A stretch of 64,000 nucleotides of DNA from Talpa occidentalis (GCF_014898055.3 NW_023604861.1:79766399-79830398); one strand, 5' to 3'. Shown: positions 45,930 to 58,330, numbered from the stretch's first letter. Numbers and translations are program-made. Notes: a model not told the origin generated them from the sequence alone.

Positions 45930-46080
45930 GGTCTATAACTTACTTACTGTGTGTCCTTCAGCAAGTCATTTAACCTTTCTGTTTTCATCTCTTTTCACTA
46001 TCAACCTGTAGGTTGTTGGTGAGGATTAAATGAAATAAGACATTCAAAACATATTGCAGTGCCTAGGACATAGATATACA
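45930..46080 (+). repeat. MIR SINE relic
   Basis: MIR phrases: GTGTCCTTCAGCAAGTCATT, TAACCTTTCTGTTTTCATCT, GGTTGTTGGTGAGGATTAAA, TGAAATAAGACATTC and GCAGTGCCTAGGACATAGAT. Confidence 0.8.
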
Positions 46081-46085
46081 TATTC

Positions 46086-46175
46086 TTATTTTCTTTTTTT
46101 AATTTTTATTTTATATATATTTTTACATCATTTTTCATTTTTGCACAATGTATGCATTTCATCTTGGTTATTTTC
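46086..46175 (-). repeat. Short 3'-end fragment of an older L1 family
   Basis: On the minus strand it reads ACATTGTGCAAAAATGAAAA, then ATGATGTAAAAATATATATA and an A-rich end. This resembles the 3' terminus of the minus-strand L1 at 52515-58330. A short possible duplication, TTATTTTC, lies at 46086-46093 and 46168-46175. Confidence 0.5.
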
Positions 46176-47510
46176 AAGGGCAAACTGCATTGCAAAAGGT
46201 TCAATAAATCTCTGAAACAATGCAGAAACAGCGAAGGCAGGAATTAGAGAAATATTCAGAAGCAAATTCTTCTCTAACAAATGCTGGTGTTTAGGAAAAT
46301 AACTGAAACAAATGTTTGCTCTTGAGCTAAGCTGGTCCTTCAGTATTGATATAAAGTTAGTTTCCAGTCATGTCTGTGAAATTATTTCTGAAATTCTTCT
46401 GTTGTGTGTGAGAGTATCCTGTGAGTATATGGCTTTCTGTTAAGTTTGGAGATAATAAGATAATAGGGATTGGTTTCCTGTAGACTAAATTTCTCCTTCT
46501 AACTGGCTGTTTTAGCCAGTGCTAGTTCTGGCCCCATTGTTGACTATAATTTCTGGCCAGTCCTCATGAGACCTGCAGGGAAATTATGAATTTATCCCAA
46601 GAATCTACCAAATGTCGTGGTGCTTGATGCACCATGACATTTCTTAACCTCTGGAATAAAGCTGGTACTGAAACCCAAGTAATATTTGCTTACCAACCCT
46701 ACAGAGTCTCAAAATCATCAAACTTTAACTAAATAGATATAATCATGGTGCTCACATACGCAGACTTTAGAAATAATATTGGTAATGACAAAGAAATACA
46801 GCCATTGAGCTTTTCATTCTTAAAAGTTGGACGATTGCTCCAGAAAGTCCTATCCCTTTGAAATATTTATATCTTAAGCAAAAGTGACTCTTCACTTAAA
46901 CTGAGAGGGAAGGAGAACATCAAAAACAATAAGGAGAGAATTTCTACAATAATGGAGCAAAGTTATAGGAGTGGAGAACAAGTCATGTCATCACCTCTTG
47001 AGATATGTGGTTCTCTTATCACTACAGCCGGGCCCATGCCCTGCACACCCATCTCCCTCAGAGACTTTTAGAACACGTAAACCCTTACAATTTTCATTAA
47101 GAGCCATTATATCAAGAGGGTCATCATTTAGCTATAACAGATTGCTCTGGGTGTATTGGTTCTCAACTTGAGAGCAAATGTTTCTTCAATCATTTTTTTT
47201 AAAAGGGAGAAAGTAGTTACTTTGAATGCATGTAAAATGCAAATAGAATGACTCTGGATGTTTGGGGAACTCACACATACTAAGCCCAAAGCAGCTTTGA
47301 TTTAAAATTTGAAAATTGGCAAGTGATCAATCAATACTGGCCTCTTATTGCGTCTAGTGTCTTGACAAAATAAAAATGCTATTTTAATGACAGAGACATT
47401 TAATTTTGAAAAATGACTATTGAGCATGCGCAGTAACTATGGGATTGTTTCCCACTGAATACATAGTCCACATGCTCAGCTACATACACATCTCTAGCAC
47501 TGCATGCAAG

Positions 47511-47520
47511 TGATTGACAG
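47511..47520 (+). promoter_or_regulatory. Candidate PBX-MEIS/PREP composite site TGATTGACAG
   Basis: Exact match to the well-known PBX-PREP/MEIS heterodimer motif. It lies next to a CATGCGCAGTA sequence (47426-47436) resembling an NRF1 half site, in repeat-free DNA. A 10-mer like this is expected by chance in roughly one of eight windows of this size, so function is only suggested. Confidence 0.35.
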
Positions 47521-49511
47521 GAGGCATCTTAATTTTAAAAATGTTTTCTAAAGTGTCTAAACACATGTTTATGCATTCTAGTCTTTGCGTGGAACTAGAT
47601 GGAAAACACACAAACTTAAAAAAAAAAAAAGGTTGACTGTTCATGGCCACACAAAGGAATATAATGGGAACCAGAAAAGGAGAGAACTCATGTTATTTCA
47701 GACTAGGCAAAAAAAAATACAAAAAAACCCCAGATCTTTGACAATCCAGCCATATTAAAGTCAGGAGACAATACTGACATAAGAAAACACACACAACATT
47801 AAGGCAGCAGAGTCCTTCTTAATCACAGCAGGTCTAGACAGCTCCCACAGCTGTGTCTGTGCTCTCACAGAATGATGTGTGGCCCTAGCTGGAGGGTGGC
47901 ATGAGCTCAGAAGGGAATGTCAGTACAGGGTCTTAATTAATTTCCTTTTGCCAGGGTGTCTGTGGCACACTGTGGTTTTGCTTTTTCTGGGAGGCAACTT
48001 AGTGGGAGAGCCTTAGGTGTATAACACCTCAATTCACAAAACTTATGGGGCAAAACCCTCATATTACTAAGAGCGCAGACTGACCCTCCCTGTCAGAACA
48101 ACCTGAGGCTCTGCCTTCCCTTTGGGCCAAATTTCAGTCTCTTGACCTGCCCTTCCTGGCCCAGAAGGATGATGTTCTGTGCTTGGCCAAGACTGCTTCT
48201 TGTGATGTGTCTTGATGAACCTCAGACAGGGTCTGAATGCTCAAAGTCTCCAGACCATGTTCTCTGTGACTGCTGCCTCTAGGAATTCTTTAACTGTCCA
48301 GAACTAATGCTGAATAGGCCTGTCTCCCCATATACTGTGAGAATGGTGGATACAGATTTCTGATGGTTCTAAATGAAGCATCAAAATGCCTATAAAGAAT
48401 ATTCTATAAGACACATACAACAAACATAATCCATCAAGTGTTTGATGCAGCTCTTGATGGGGACTTTGTCCCATGGAGGCTGTGTCCCAATTATTTATGG
48501 TAAAAATGGTCTAAAGGCAATAATGTCTCTTTCCTCTCAACTACTGTGATATTGACTATCTGTGGACACTTGATTTAGTTCCCAATCCAATTTGTAGGAA
48601 CCTGACATTGTGACAGCCTGGGGTGTGTGCTGGAGATAGGTGGAGGAGGGGGCAGTGACAGACAGGATCTAGAATTACAGCCCTATTATGAGCCAAATAG
48701 GGGCCTATTTTGCTGAAAATTTGGATTATCAATGATGATGATAGCCTTTGAGAATCACTTTGAGACTTGAGGGTAGTAATGTTGAAGAACAGTAACTAAA
48801 AGAGTTACTTTTTTAAAAAAGTAAAATATAGTAACCTTGGGTAGTAAACTTGTTTAAAGTGGGATGCAGCTCACTATAACCTTATTAAGAGCAGAAACAT
48901 CAGATCAGAAACCACATTGAGCATTCAAACAAAACTGTGCTCTAAATAGGTGACAAAGTGAAATGATTAAAAATAAAGCCTCCCTTCCTTTCAAATGTGG
49001 CCATTTGGTCTAGGTATCTGGAAAGCTGGATTCTTGTTCCAACTTTGGGTGGGTGAAGAGTTTCCAAACACTGATATTACCTCCTGAAGCTGCTAAACAT
49101 CACCTATCTCACTGCACTGAAAGACTAATGGAGGCAAATTATTTGAAATTATCAAGACCACCTTGGAAGGCTCCAGTTTACTCATGTGCAAAATGATGTC
49201 ACCAATGTGGCAAGATGCTTTCTAAGGTTCCCTGTGTCCTCACACAGCCATGCTGGGGTTCAGATGCATGTCAGGTTTTCTCTTATTATTCTGCAATACT
49301 TGAGAAAATATTTCTTGTATATTTATGAACTGGACATTTAAAAACCTTTTTAGATAAATATTTCTTTTATGCGGTGCACAATTTGCAAGTGCCATTTGGG
49401 GCCACTTTTTTTTTTCTTGTTGCTTCTAAAATGGATCATAGGGGTTTGCCCTTAAATCCCTATCACATTCACAAGCAAACCAAGGCCTGATTTACACCTT
49501 GCTAAACATAG

Positions 49512-49535
49512 CATCATCATCATCATCATCATCAT
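49512..49535 (+). repeat. (CAT)8 microsatellite
   Basis: Eight uninterrupted CAT units in otherwise unique sequence. Confidence 0.95.
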
Positions 49536-50221
49536 GTTCATTTCTTCATTTTTTCCTCCAGATTAAATCTAGTAGGCCATGCTGACCTGGGTTAAGAATT
49601 TTTCAAACATAAATGGACTTAATGTTACTTTACTTGGCAAAACAAAAGCCAAGTAAGTAATTTTTCCAAATCTCTCTTCAGACATACCTTATAAGGAAGG
49701 TTTTCTTTCTAGGGGGATTTGGACTCTTACTAATCTATTTCTCTTTTCAACAATAACATGAAAAATGGAATGAGATTATCAAAATGGATAGTCTGGTGCG
49801 GACCTGATAACATGCTCTTGAAAAGTGGTTTACATTTGACATCATTTACGCTCCCTGGGCCAGCGCATCTCAGGTTTGCTATGTGGAGTCTGGACTCCTC
49901 CCCCTGCTTGGACACAAATATGCTTTATTGGTTTCAAACGCCTCTCAAGCCAGTTGGAAGGATGGATGAATTCCTAGTGCAGTAAGTATTAAGATGTCTG
50001 CAGAACTATAAATATCCCCTTATCCCATCTTATTCAGCATTTATATAAAGATAGTTTTGTGCAGGGTGTTTTTTCTTTAACCTGGACATGTATTTAAATT
50101 TTTATTCTTTCAATATATATGTTTTACCCATGATAAAATTATGTAATGTAAATTGAGCATTTTAGATATTTAAAATTTGATGCAGCTTCCTTCGTGACCT
50201 ATGGCACACATGATTATAGAG

Positions 50222-50329
50222 TCCAACTGCTTTTTTTTTTAAATAAATTTTATTTTTATATTCCCCATACAATTGCAATCCCCTTATTTTGACCCCGATC
50301 CCTCCGCTCCCCAGCTCCAACTGCTTTTT
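50222..50329 (-). mobile_element. Very short 5'-truncated L1 3' end with TSD
   Basis: Only about 80 bp of L1 (about 50236-50312). It reads T-run, TATATTCCCCATACAATTGC and CTTATTTTGACCCCGATCCC, the reverse complement of the young L1 3' end. The target-site duplication TCCAACTGCTTTTT lies at 50222-50235 and 50316-50329. Confidence 0.88.
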
Positions 50330-50623
50330 GTGTAAGGATTTTTAACAGTCTTAAGGGACTGAATGCCCTGTGTTTCTTATAGTCACAAGAACAATGGCAG
50401 TTAAAACAGCTCACTTACTACTTAAAAATTATCCTCCCAAAGCAATAATTCAGAATGTATAGAGCAGCTTAAAGAACAACAAGCTGACAACAACCTACTT
50501 TAAAAATATTGTTCACTGGATGCACTGATTGTGCTTCTAATTAAATGTGTGATTAGCACAAGCGGCTGAACCCACACTACAGCAGATGTGGTCGAGATAA
50601 GAATATCATCCCTGTGTCTCACT

Positions 50624-50951
50624 TGATTAAAATGTTTTGATACCAGGGCCTCCCCTGGTGGAGCAGTGGTTGAGCACTGGGCTGCGAAGCTGCCCACAGC
50701 CTCTGCAGCACCGGTTCGATCCCCGGCCGCAGGCGAGGGTCCCACATGGCGTGACAGACCTCTCCTGCTGCCCTCTGCTCCCCTCAGCAGTGTATTTCGG
50801 TCCTTCTGCCTGTTCTTCTCCCCACTCTGGCTCTGGTGAATTCTCTCACCCGTCCGCCCTTCTAACTGTACCCAGTGCTTGTATAAATAAATAAATAAAT
50901 CTTAAAAAAAAAAAAAAAGAAAAAGCATGATTAAAAAAATGTTTTGATACC
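50624..50951 (+). mobile_element. tRNA-derived SINE, subfamily A, plus strand, with TSD
   Basis: Plus-strand copy that shows the SINE in sense. The head begins GGGCCTCCCCTGGTGG (50646 on). Polymerase III box A-like TGGAGCAGTGG is at 50659-50669 and box B GGTTCGATCCC at 50713-50723. The body ends TACCCAGTGCTTGTATAAAT, with an (ATAA)n and A-run tail. The target-site duplication, about 21 bp, lies at 50624-50644 and 50928-50951; the right copy has three extra A. Boxes A and B support an origin from a tRNA gene. Confidence 0.93.
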
Positions 50952-51144
50952 CCTAATATTCTTCACTCCACTCTCCCAGAATCAGGTTTATGGGGTTAAT
51001 CATGAAACAAACTGCCCTTTCCTGATGTCCTTTAATAAAAGTGGAGCCTGGTACTATGCAATCTTTGGCTATGCTAGGCCAATAGTTTCCTCCTTATTAA
51101 GATTGAGAGTTGGTGATGAGCCAGTGATATTTCTGACATGGTAA

Positions 51145-51330
51145 CATGAAGAGAAGGAAAAAAATTAAGCAGAGAACTGGCTACAATGCAGATTCCTAGA
51201 CTCCATGCTGAGAAATACTGATTCAGTGTATCCTGGGGTAGGCTCAGGGTTCTATTCCTATAAAAACAGACTGCTGGGTAATTCTGATGACAATACCGGT
51301 GACCTAAACTTGGAGAAGCATTGGAAAGGA
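51145..51330 (+). repeat. MER5A-like hAT DNA transposon relic
   Basis: Phrases typical of MER5-class elements: AATGCAGATTCCTAGACTCC, ATGCTGAGAAATACTGATTC, AGTGTATCCTGGGGTAGGCT, GGGTAATTCTGATGACAATA and a TTGGAGAAGCATTGG end (compare TTTGAGAACCACTG). Non-autonomous and ancient. Confidence 0.65.
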
Positions 51331-52178
51331 TCCTGCCATGAATCCTTAGGTGAAAAGACTTTGCCCTGGACCTGCATCACTGTACTTGAGTCCAGGAACT
51401 CAGTCCCTCATATCTCCTATAACATCCCAGGGCACTTAGGATATTAGAATCCATTTTCCTTGTTGCACTGAAATGTTCTCAAATCTGGAGAGAAATGACT
51501 TATGTGAAGTTATGAAGCAGAGAGGGGCTGAGCTATCTGAAGGATCTAGGCTTCTACACAAAATGTAGACACCTCCCATTGCTAGGGCTTTTTGCACTGA
51601 ATGCTCAGTCAAAGGCATAGACTAATTAATGAACCAGGCAAAAAGAGACAGAGGGAGTCAACTCTCAAGTCTCTTCTCCTCTCTCTTCACTCTGTGCCTG
51701 CTCCCTGTTCTGAGCCATCACCAACATTCAGGAGCTCTCTGGGAAAGCGCCTGCTCCCCATCTACTCTTCACTTGGTGTCTCCTTCAGAGGGACACCTGG
51801 CAAACACTGACATTCTATCTGTATTTAAAGTGAAACTGTGGCGTTCAAGTTCCTCATGTGGAAAGATTGCACCAACAAAGGGAAAAAGAGAAGAAACAAG
51901 CACCTGCAGAGACTCACAGTTCAGCTACCAGTCAGGTGGGACGTCTCAGGAGGCCCTCAGAGTAATGTGCCACTTTAGCCAGCGACCCATAGGTACTCCG
52001 CAGTCAAACAACTGGCTATGGACAGGTAAACAGACTTCATCAGTGGGGCAGGAGGTGTATTTTTTTTAGCCATTTGTGATCATAAGGGGAAGGACTTTTT
52101 TTTCTGTAAGTGGTAGACATTTTGCTGTATTTCTCCCCAAACCTTATTTTGCTGACCCAGAATGTTAATAAAATAAAC
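51331..52178. other. Intergenic sequence, nothing recognised
   Basis: Relatively GC-balanced unique sequence. The 146-codon frame at 51629-52069 shows no recognisable domain and has no visible exon signals, so it is not called. Confidence 0.4.
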
Positions 52179-52476
52179 ACAACTCAGGGCCTCCCCTGTG
52201 GTGCAGTGGGTTGAGTGCAGTACTGTGAAGCTGTCTGCAGTCTCTGCAGCGTGGGTTCGATTCCCAACCAGCCATGGAGATGCCCACATGGCGCGGCAGA
52301 CCTCTCCTGTTACACCCTCTGCCCCCCTCAGCAGTGTTTTCCGTTGTCTGCTTGTTCTGCTCCCCACTTTGTCTCTGGTGAATCCTCTCACCCTCCCGCG
52401 CCTCTGGCCTATACCCTGGTCTGGTTCTTGCATAAATATACAAATCTTAAAAAAAAAAAAAAAAAAAAAACAACTC
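52179..52476 (+). mobile_element. tRNA-derived SINE, subfamily B, plus strand
   Basis: Plus-strand SINE with head GGGCCTCCCCTGTGGTGCAG, box B GGTTCGATTCC (52254-52264), tail TTCTTGCATAAATATACAAA and a 22-A run. Short repeats ACAACTC at 52179-52185 and 52470-52476 form a minimal target-site duplication. Divergence from subfamily A is clear in the 3' half (CCTATACCCTGGTCTGGTTC). Confidence 0.85.
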
Positions 52477-53595
52477 CGAAGTGTCATCCCAAGATGTGAT
52501 TGAGAGCACATCTTTCTTTTTTTGAAATATAATTATTTAGATATATTTTATCATTGTTCATTTTTGTATAATGTTTGCTTTCTCCTCTCAGGTGTAGTCC
52601 CCAGAGAATTCCCACCACCTGTTCACCCATGCACTATCATCATAGTTCCCTGTGCTCTTCCCTCCCCTGTTCTGATCCCGCTCCCTCCTCTCCCCCTCCC
52701 CCACAGAGTGTCTTTGATTTATAGTTGCCTGCTAATTTTTTCTTATTATTTTCCCCAGATCCCTTATTTGATTCCCCTATATTCCTCCTATAAGTGAAAC
52801 CATTCAATATTTTTCTTTTTCCTCCTGACTTATTTCACTGAGCATAATCCCTTCTAGCTCCATCCACATTGCTGCAAATGGCATGAGTTTATCTTTTTGA
52901 TTGCTAAGTAGTATTCCATTGCATATATATACCACATCTTTTTGATCCAGTCATCTATTTTTGGGCATTTGGGTTGTTTCATACCTTACTTATTGTAAAT
53001 AGTGCTGCAATAAACATAGAGGTGCAGGTATCCTTTTGAATTAGTGTATTTGTGTCCTTTGGGTCAATTCCTAGGAGGAGAATTGCTGCATGATATGATA
53101 GTTTTGTTTTTAGTAGTTTGAGGCACCTCCACAGTTTGCACTCCCACCAGCAGTGTAGGAGAGTTCCTTTTTCTCCACATCCTCGCCAATATTTGTTGTT
53201 GCTAGTTTTTTTTTAATATGTGCTATTCTCACTGGTACAAGCTGGTATCTCATTGTGGTTTTGATATACATTTCCTTGATTATAAATTATGATGAACATT
53301 TTTTTATATACCTTTTGGCCATTTGTATTTCCTCTTTGGAGAAGTATCTTTTTTAGCTCTTCTGCCCATTTTTTGACTGGATTGTTTATTTTGTTTTTGT
53401 TGAGTCATGTGAGTTCTTTATAGATCTTTGTGATCTGTCCCTTATCAGTTGTATGGAGTGCAAAATTTTCTTCCAAGCAGTAGGGTGTCTCTTTGTTTTG
53501 GCTAGTATCTCTTTTGCTCTACAGAAGCCTTTTAATTTGATGTAATCCCAGTTGATATCTTTTCCTTCATTTTCTTTGCTTTGGGAATGAGTCTT

Positions 53596-53690
53596 TAGTG
53601 AAATGTTAGCGAGATGTATGTGAGATGTAGTGAAATGTTAGTGAGATGTATGTGAGATATAGGGAGATGTTAGTGAGATGTATGTCCTGT
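53596..53690. repeat. Three tandem copies of a 32-bp unit inside the decayed L1
   Basis: Units start at 53596, 53628 and 53660, each of the form TAGTGAAATGTTAGTGAGAT followed by GTATGTGAGATG. The first two are nearly identical; the third is diverged at both ends. The 32-bp period is not a multiple of three and so disrupts ORF2. Confidence 0.9.
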
Positions 53691-54465
53691 AGTGTTTTAC
53701 CTATATTGTCTTCTATATACTTTATGGTTTCAGGTCTTATGTTCAATTCTTTTATCCATTTTGAGTTGATTTTTATGCATGGTGTGAAGTAGTAGTATAG
53801 TTTCATTCTTTTGCTTGTTGTGGTCCAGTTTTCCCAGCACCTTTTATTGAACAAACTGTCCTTGTTCCATTGCATATCCTTTGTTCCTTTGTGAAAGGTT
53901 AGTTGTCCATATATGTGTGGCTTTATTTATGGGCTTTTTATTCAATTCCATTGGTCTGTGTGTCTGTTTTTGTTCCAGTACCATACCATTTTAATCATTA
54001 TAGTTTTGTAGTATAGTTTGAAGTCTGGGAGTATGATAGCTCCAGTCTCCATTTTAGTCAGGAGAGCTTTGTCTATTAGATGTTTTTTGTGGCTCCATAA
54101 TAATATTTCATTAATAACTGTTTTATTTCTTTGAAGAATGTTATTGAGGTTTTTATGGGGATTGCATTGAATCTGTATATTGCTTTTGGTAGTATGGCCA
54201 TTTTAATAATGTTTGTTCTTCCAATCCATGAGCAGGGAATGTCTTTTGTGTCTTTGAATCTTCTTCTATTTCTTTTAACAATGTTTTAGAATTTTCTTTG
54301 TATAGCTCACTCCCCTCCTGTTAACTTTATTCCTAGGCATTTGATATTTTTTGTCTCAACTGTAAATGGGGTGGTTTTCTTAATGTCTTATTCTTCAGAT
54401 TAATTGTTTTCATATAGGAAGGCTACTGATTTTTATGTGTTGACTTTATATCCTGCTACTTTACT

Positions 54466-54802
54466 AAACTGGTTGATTTTTATTAATTAATTAATTAAAT
54501 TTTTTTACATCATTGTTCTTCTTTTTAAAAGATTTATTTATTTATGCACACAAGAACTGAGGTACAGGCCAGAGGTGGGGGGGGGGTGAGAGAAGTCACC
54601 AGAGACAGAATGGGGAACAGAACAGGCAGACTGACTGAAATATACTGCTGAGGGAAGCAACGGGCAAGTCCGTAGAGGTCTGCTGCACCATGTGGGTATC
54701 TCCCTGGCCGGGGATAGAACTCATGCTGCAGTGGCTGCGGGTAGCTTCATAGGTTGTTTCTTAAGCCCTTGAGCCACCAGGGAGGCCCAAAACTGGTTGA
54801 TT
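54466..54802 (-). mobile_element. SINE (subfamily B) with L1-like 3' tail, inserted in the decayed L1
   Basis: The target-site duplication AAACTGGTTGATT lies at 54466-54478 and 54790-54802. Inside it, the SINE body occupies about 54522-54788 (marker GAACTGAGGTACAGGCCAGA). Between the left duplication and the SINE lie about 43 bp which on the minus strand read GAACAATGATGTAAAAAAAT, then a TTAA-rich end. That piece resembles the 3' terminus of the older L1 family (compare 52515-52565 and 46094-46167). The whole looks like one insertion made of two RNAs. Confidence 0.8.
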
Positions 54803-57800
54803 CTTTTAAACTAATTAACTAATTAAACTATTTTAATTAGTTTTTCTGTGGAGTTTTTAGGGTTCTCTATGTATATTATCACATCTAAATACTGAGTTTT
54901 ACTTCTTTCCCTATTTGAATTCCTTGTATGTTTTTCTTTTGTTTTATTGCTCTGGCTAGTACTTCCAGTATTACATAGAAAAGCAGTGGCAAGAGTGGAC
55001 ATCCTTGTCTTGTTCCTGATCTTAAAGGAAAGGCTTTCAGCTTTACACCATTGAATAATACTGGCTGTGGGTTTGTCATATTTGGCTTTTATCAATGTAT
55101 GTTCCGTCTATCTCAAGAATTTCAAGGGTCTTCATCATAAATGGATGTTGAACTTTGTCAAACGCTTTCTCAACATCTATTGATATGATCATCTGGGTTT
55201 TCTTTTTCTTTTTGTTGATGTTTTGGATTACATTAATTGATTTTCAGATGTTGACCCATCCTTGTGCCCCTGGAATAAATCCCAGTTGGTCATGGTATAT
55301 TATCCTTTTGATGAATTGTTGGATTCTTTTGGCAAGGATTTTATTGAGGATTTTTACATCAGTGTTCATTAGGAAGATTGGCTTGTAGTTTTCTTTTTGC
55401 ATATTGTCTTTGTTTGGTTTTGGTATTATTGTAACGTTGGCTTCATAAAATGTATTTGGTAGTATTCCTTCTTTCTCAATTTTTTTGAAAGAGTTTGTGT
55501 AGGACAGGCATTAGTTCATTTGTGAATGTTTGGTAGAATTCACTTGTGAAGCCATCTGGTCCTGGGCTTATGTTTTGGGGGAGGGTTTTGGTTACTGTTT
55601 CAATTTCACTGCTTGTAATTGGTCTGTTTAGTTGTTCTATTTCTTTATCTACCTTTGGATGATTATATCATTCTAGGAAGTTGTCCATCTCTTCTAGATT
55701 GCTGAACTTGTTTGCATATAAGTGTTCATAGTGATCTCTGATTATTCTTCTGATTTCTACTGAATCTGTTGTAATTTGTCCTCTTTTATTTATGATCCTA
55801 TTTGTGTTTTCTCCCATTTTTTTTTCCTTTGTGAGCCTGGATAGAGATTTGCCTGTTTTGTTTATTTTTTTGAAGAAGCAACTTTTGGTTTTGTTGATTT
55901 TTTGGATTGTTTTTTAAATTTTTATTTTATTTATTTCTGCTTTGGTTTTTATAATTTTCTTTCTTTTACTTTTTTTTGTTGCTGTTCTTTTTCTAGTTCT
56001 TTGAGATTGAAGATTGGGTTGTTTCTTTGTGCTCTTTCTTATTTTATGTAAGCCTGAATTGCTATATACTTTCCTCTTATTACTGTTTTGGGTTTGTCCC
56101 ACACATTCTAAAATGTTGTGTCATCATTATCATTCATCTCTAAGTATTTTTTAATTTCTTCTTTGATCTCCTCTTTAATCCAATGGTCTTCCAGTAGTGC
56201 GGGTTTCAATCTCTATGAAGTGGGAGTGTTCCTTGCTTTCTTTTCATGATTTATTTTTAGTGTGAAGCCTTTATGATCAGAGAAGATAGTTGGTATAAAT
56301 TTTATCTTAATTCATCTGTTGATGTTTGTCTTGTGAACTAATATGTCATCAATTCTGGAGAATGATCCATGCACACTTGAGAAAAATGTATACTCAGATT
56401 TTTGGGGGTATTGTCCTACAGATGTCTGTTAAACCCATGAGGTCTAGGTCCTTATTTAGTGTTCCAGTGTTCTTGTTTATTTTTTGTCTCATTGATCTGT
56501 CCATTGGTGTGAGTGGGGTGTTGAAGTTCCTACTATATCCGTATTTTCCCTAATATCTGTTTTCAGAGCTGATAATAATTGTCTGATATATTTTGTTGCT
56601 CCTTCATCTGGTGAGTATATGTTGATGAGTGTTATAACTTCCTGACGTATTGTCTCCTTAATCAAAATATAGTGTCCATCTGTGTCTCTTTTTACCTTTT
56701 TTAGTTTGAAGTCCATTTCATCTGATAGAAGTATAGTTGTTCCTGAGTTCTTTGTTGGTCCATTTGCTTATAGGATTGTTTTCTAACCTTTTACTTTCAG
56801 TCTATCTTTATCTTTTATAGTAAAATGTGTTTCCTGGAGACAGCAGAAGGTTGGATTTTGTTTTTTGATCCAGCCTGCTACTCTGTCTTTTTATTGATGA
56901 GTTTAGTCCATTATATTTAGGGTTAATATTGATACATTGGTATCTGCATTTGCCATTTTGTTTGCCTTTTTGTGATTTTATTCCTTGCCTTATTCTGTTC
57001 TTCTTATTCATTCCTCTGTTAGTTTTGCCTTTAGGACTTCTTTGGAGTGGGGGTCTAGTAATAATGAATTTCTGGAGATTCTGTTTGTCTGAGAAGGTCC
57101 TTATTTTTCCTTCACAGAGAAATGGGAATGTTGCAGGGTAAAGTATTCTTGGTTGGCATTTATTGACTTGGAATGTCACTCCATTCTCTTCTTGCCCATA
57201 GTGTTTCTTTGGAGAAGTCTGATGTCAGCCTTATTGGTTTTTCTTTATAGATTATCTGTTTCTTCCTCCTCATCAGCTTCATTATTCTTTCTTTGTTTAG
57301 GACTCTTGGAAGCTTTACTATTACATGTCTTGCTGTACTGTTCCTTTCATTGTGGTAATTTGTTGTTCTTCTAGCTTCCTGTATGTCTATTTTCATCTCC
57401 TTCTTCATGCTTGGGAAGTTCTCTTTGATTATCTCCTTAAATCATTTCTGGGTTCCTTGGTCTCTCTCCTCACCTTCTGAGATTCCTGTAATCTTATATG
57501 TCCTTTCCTCACAATGTCAGATAGTTCTCAAAGTGTTTCTTCATTCTTCTTCCTTTGGACTTCTCTTTTCACTTTTGATTCTTTTTATATCTTTATCTTC
57601 GAGAGTACTGATTCATTCTTCTATTTCATCAATTCTGTTTTTGTTGGCTTGTCCCAGAGTTCTTTAGCTCCTCCATTCATTTTTTAATCTCCTGCATTTC
57701 CTTCATTTCCTTCTTTAAAAACTCAATGACATTCTTCAGTTCATTAATTATATTTCTCATATCATTCTTTTCCTTTTAGTTCTTTATGTTTTTTTAATCA

Positions 57801-58330
57801 TGGTGATTCTAATTTCCTTATCTGGGAGGGAGAGAAGTTCTTCCATGCCATTGCTGTTGAGTTCTGGGTGCTGATTTTCTTTTTGTGATGTGTCCTTCCC
57901 CAGAAGGCATTCTTGATTATTTGTATTTTACCATCTCCTTGTTTGTTTTCTAATTTGTTCTATGCATTGGGCCACTGTTCCATTGGTACAGGCCGGCATC
58001 TCTTTGGGGCGTTCCTTCTGAGATGTCAGAAACTGGTGGCCAGACTGATTCCAGCACTGGTATGCCAAACTCCACAAGCGTAGCGATGCTGTGGATGGGT
58101 TGATGGGTGCTGTCCCTGAAGATCACCAAGTCTCTGTATGCTGCTGGTCTCTTCCCCTAAATGCCTGTCTTAACCTTTGTTTGCCAAACTCTCCCTCTGT
58201 CTTCAGTCAGTTCTAGAAGGAGATTTTGGGGTTGCTGGCTTCCAACAGCCCAGCCAGCAGGCACGCACTCTCCTGGGACCCTCAGTTCACATTGATGGTG
58301 GAGCCCTCCCAAATCCAGTACTTTCATTAC

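Larger units (their letters stand above)
46176..50221. other. Unique intergenic block
   Basis: About 4 kb with no recognised exon, RNA gene or major repeat. It contains a (CAT)8 array (49512-49535) and an exact PBX-MEIS-type motif at 47511-47520. Open frames are 75 codons or less. Confidence 0.45.
52515..58330 (-). repeat. Near-full-length but decayed L1, minus strand
   Basis: Read on the minus strand it runs 5'UTR (about 58330-57800), ORF1 (about 57800-56950), ORF2 (about 56850-53020) and 3'UTR ending in a T-run near 52516. ORF1 motifs QARREW and RILYPAT appear in decayed frames. ORF2 pieces include an endonuclease segment (56716-56489) and a reverse-transcriptase segment (55079-54885, SGTRQGCPL). 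The FADD region (about 54870-54890) is destroyed by an indel and stops. A pyrimidine-rich tract (52660-52710) is the complement of the usual G-rich 3'UTR tract. It is older than the L1 at 22181-28590 and of a different 3'UTR type. End points are approximate. Confidence 0.85.

Noticed and set aside
51629..52069. 146-codon plus-strand open frame
   Set aside because: Ser/Gln/Thr-rich without domain; a second frame overlaps it, and no exon boundaries or neighbouring exons were seen.
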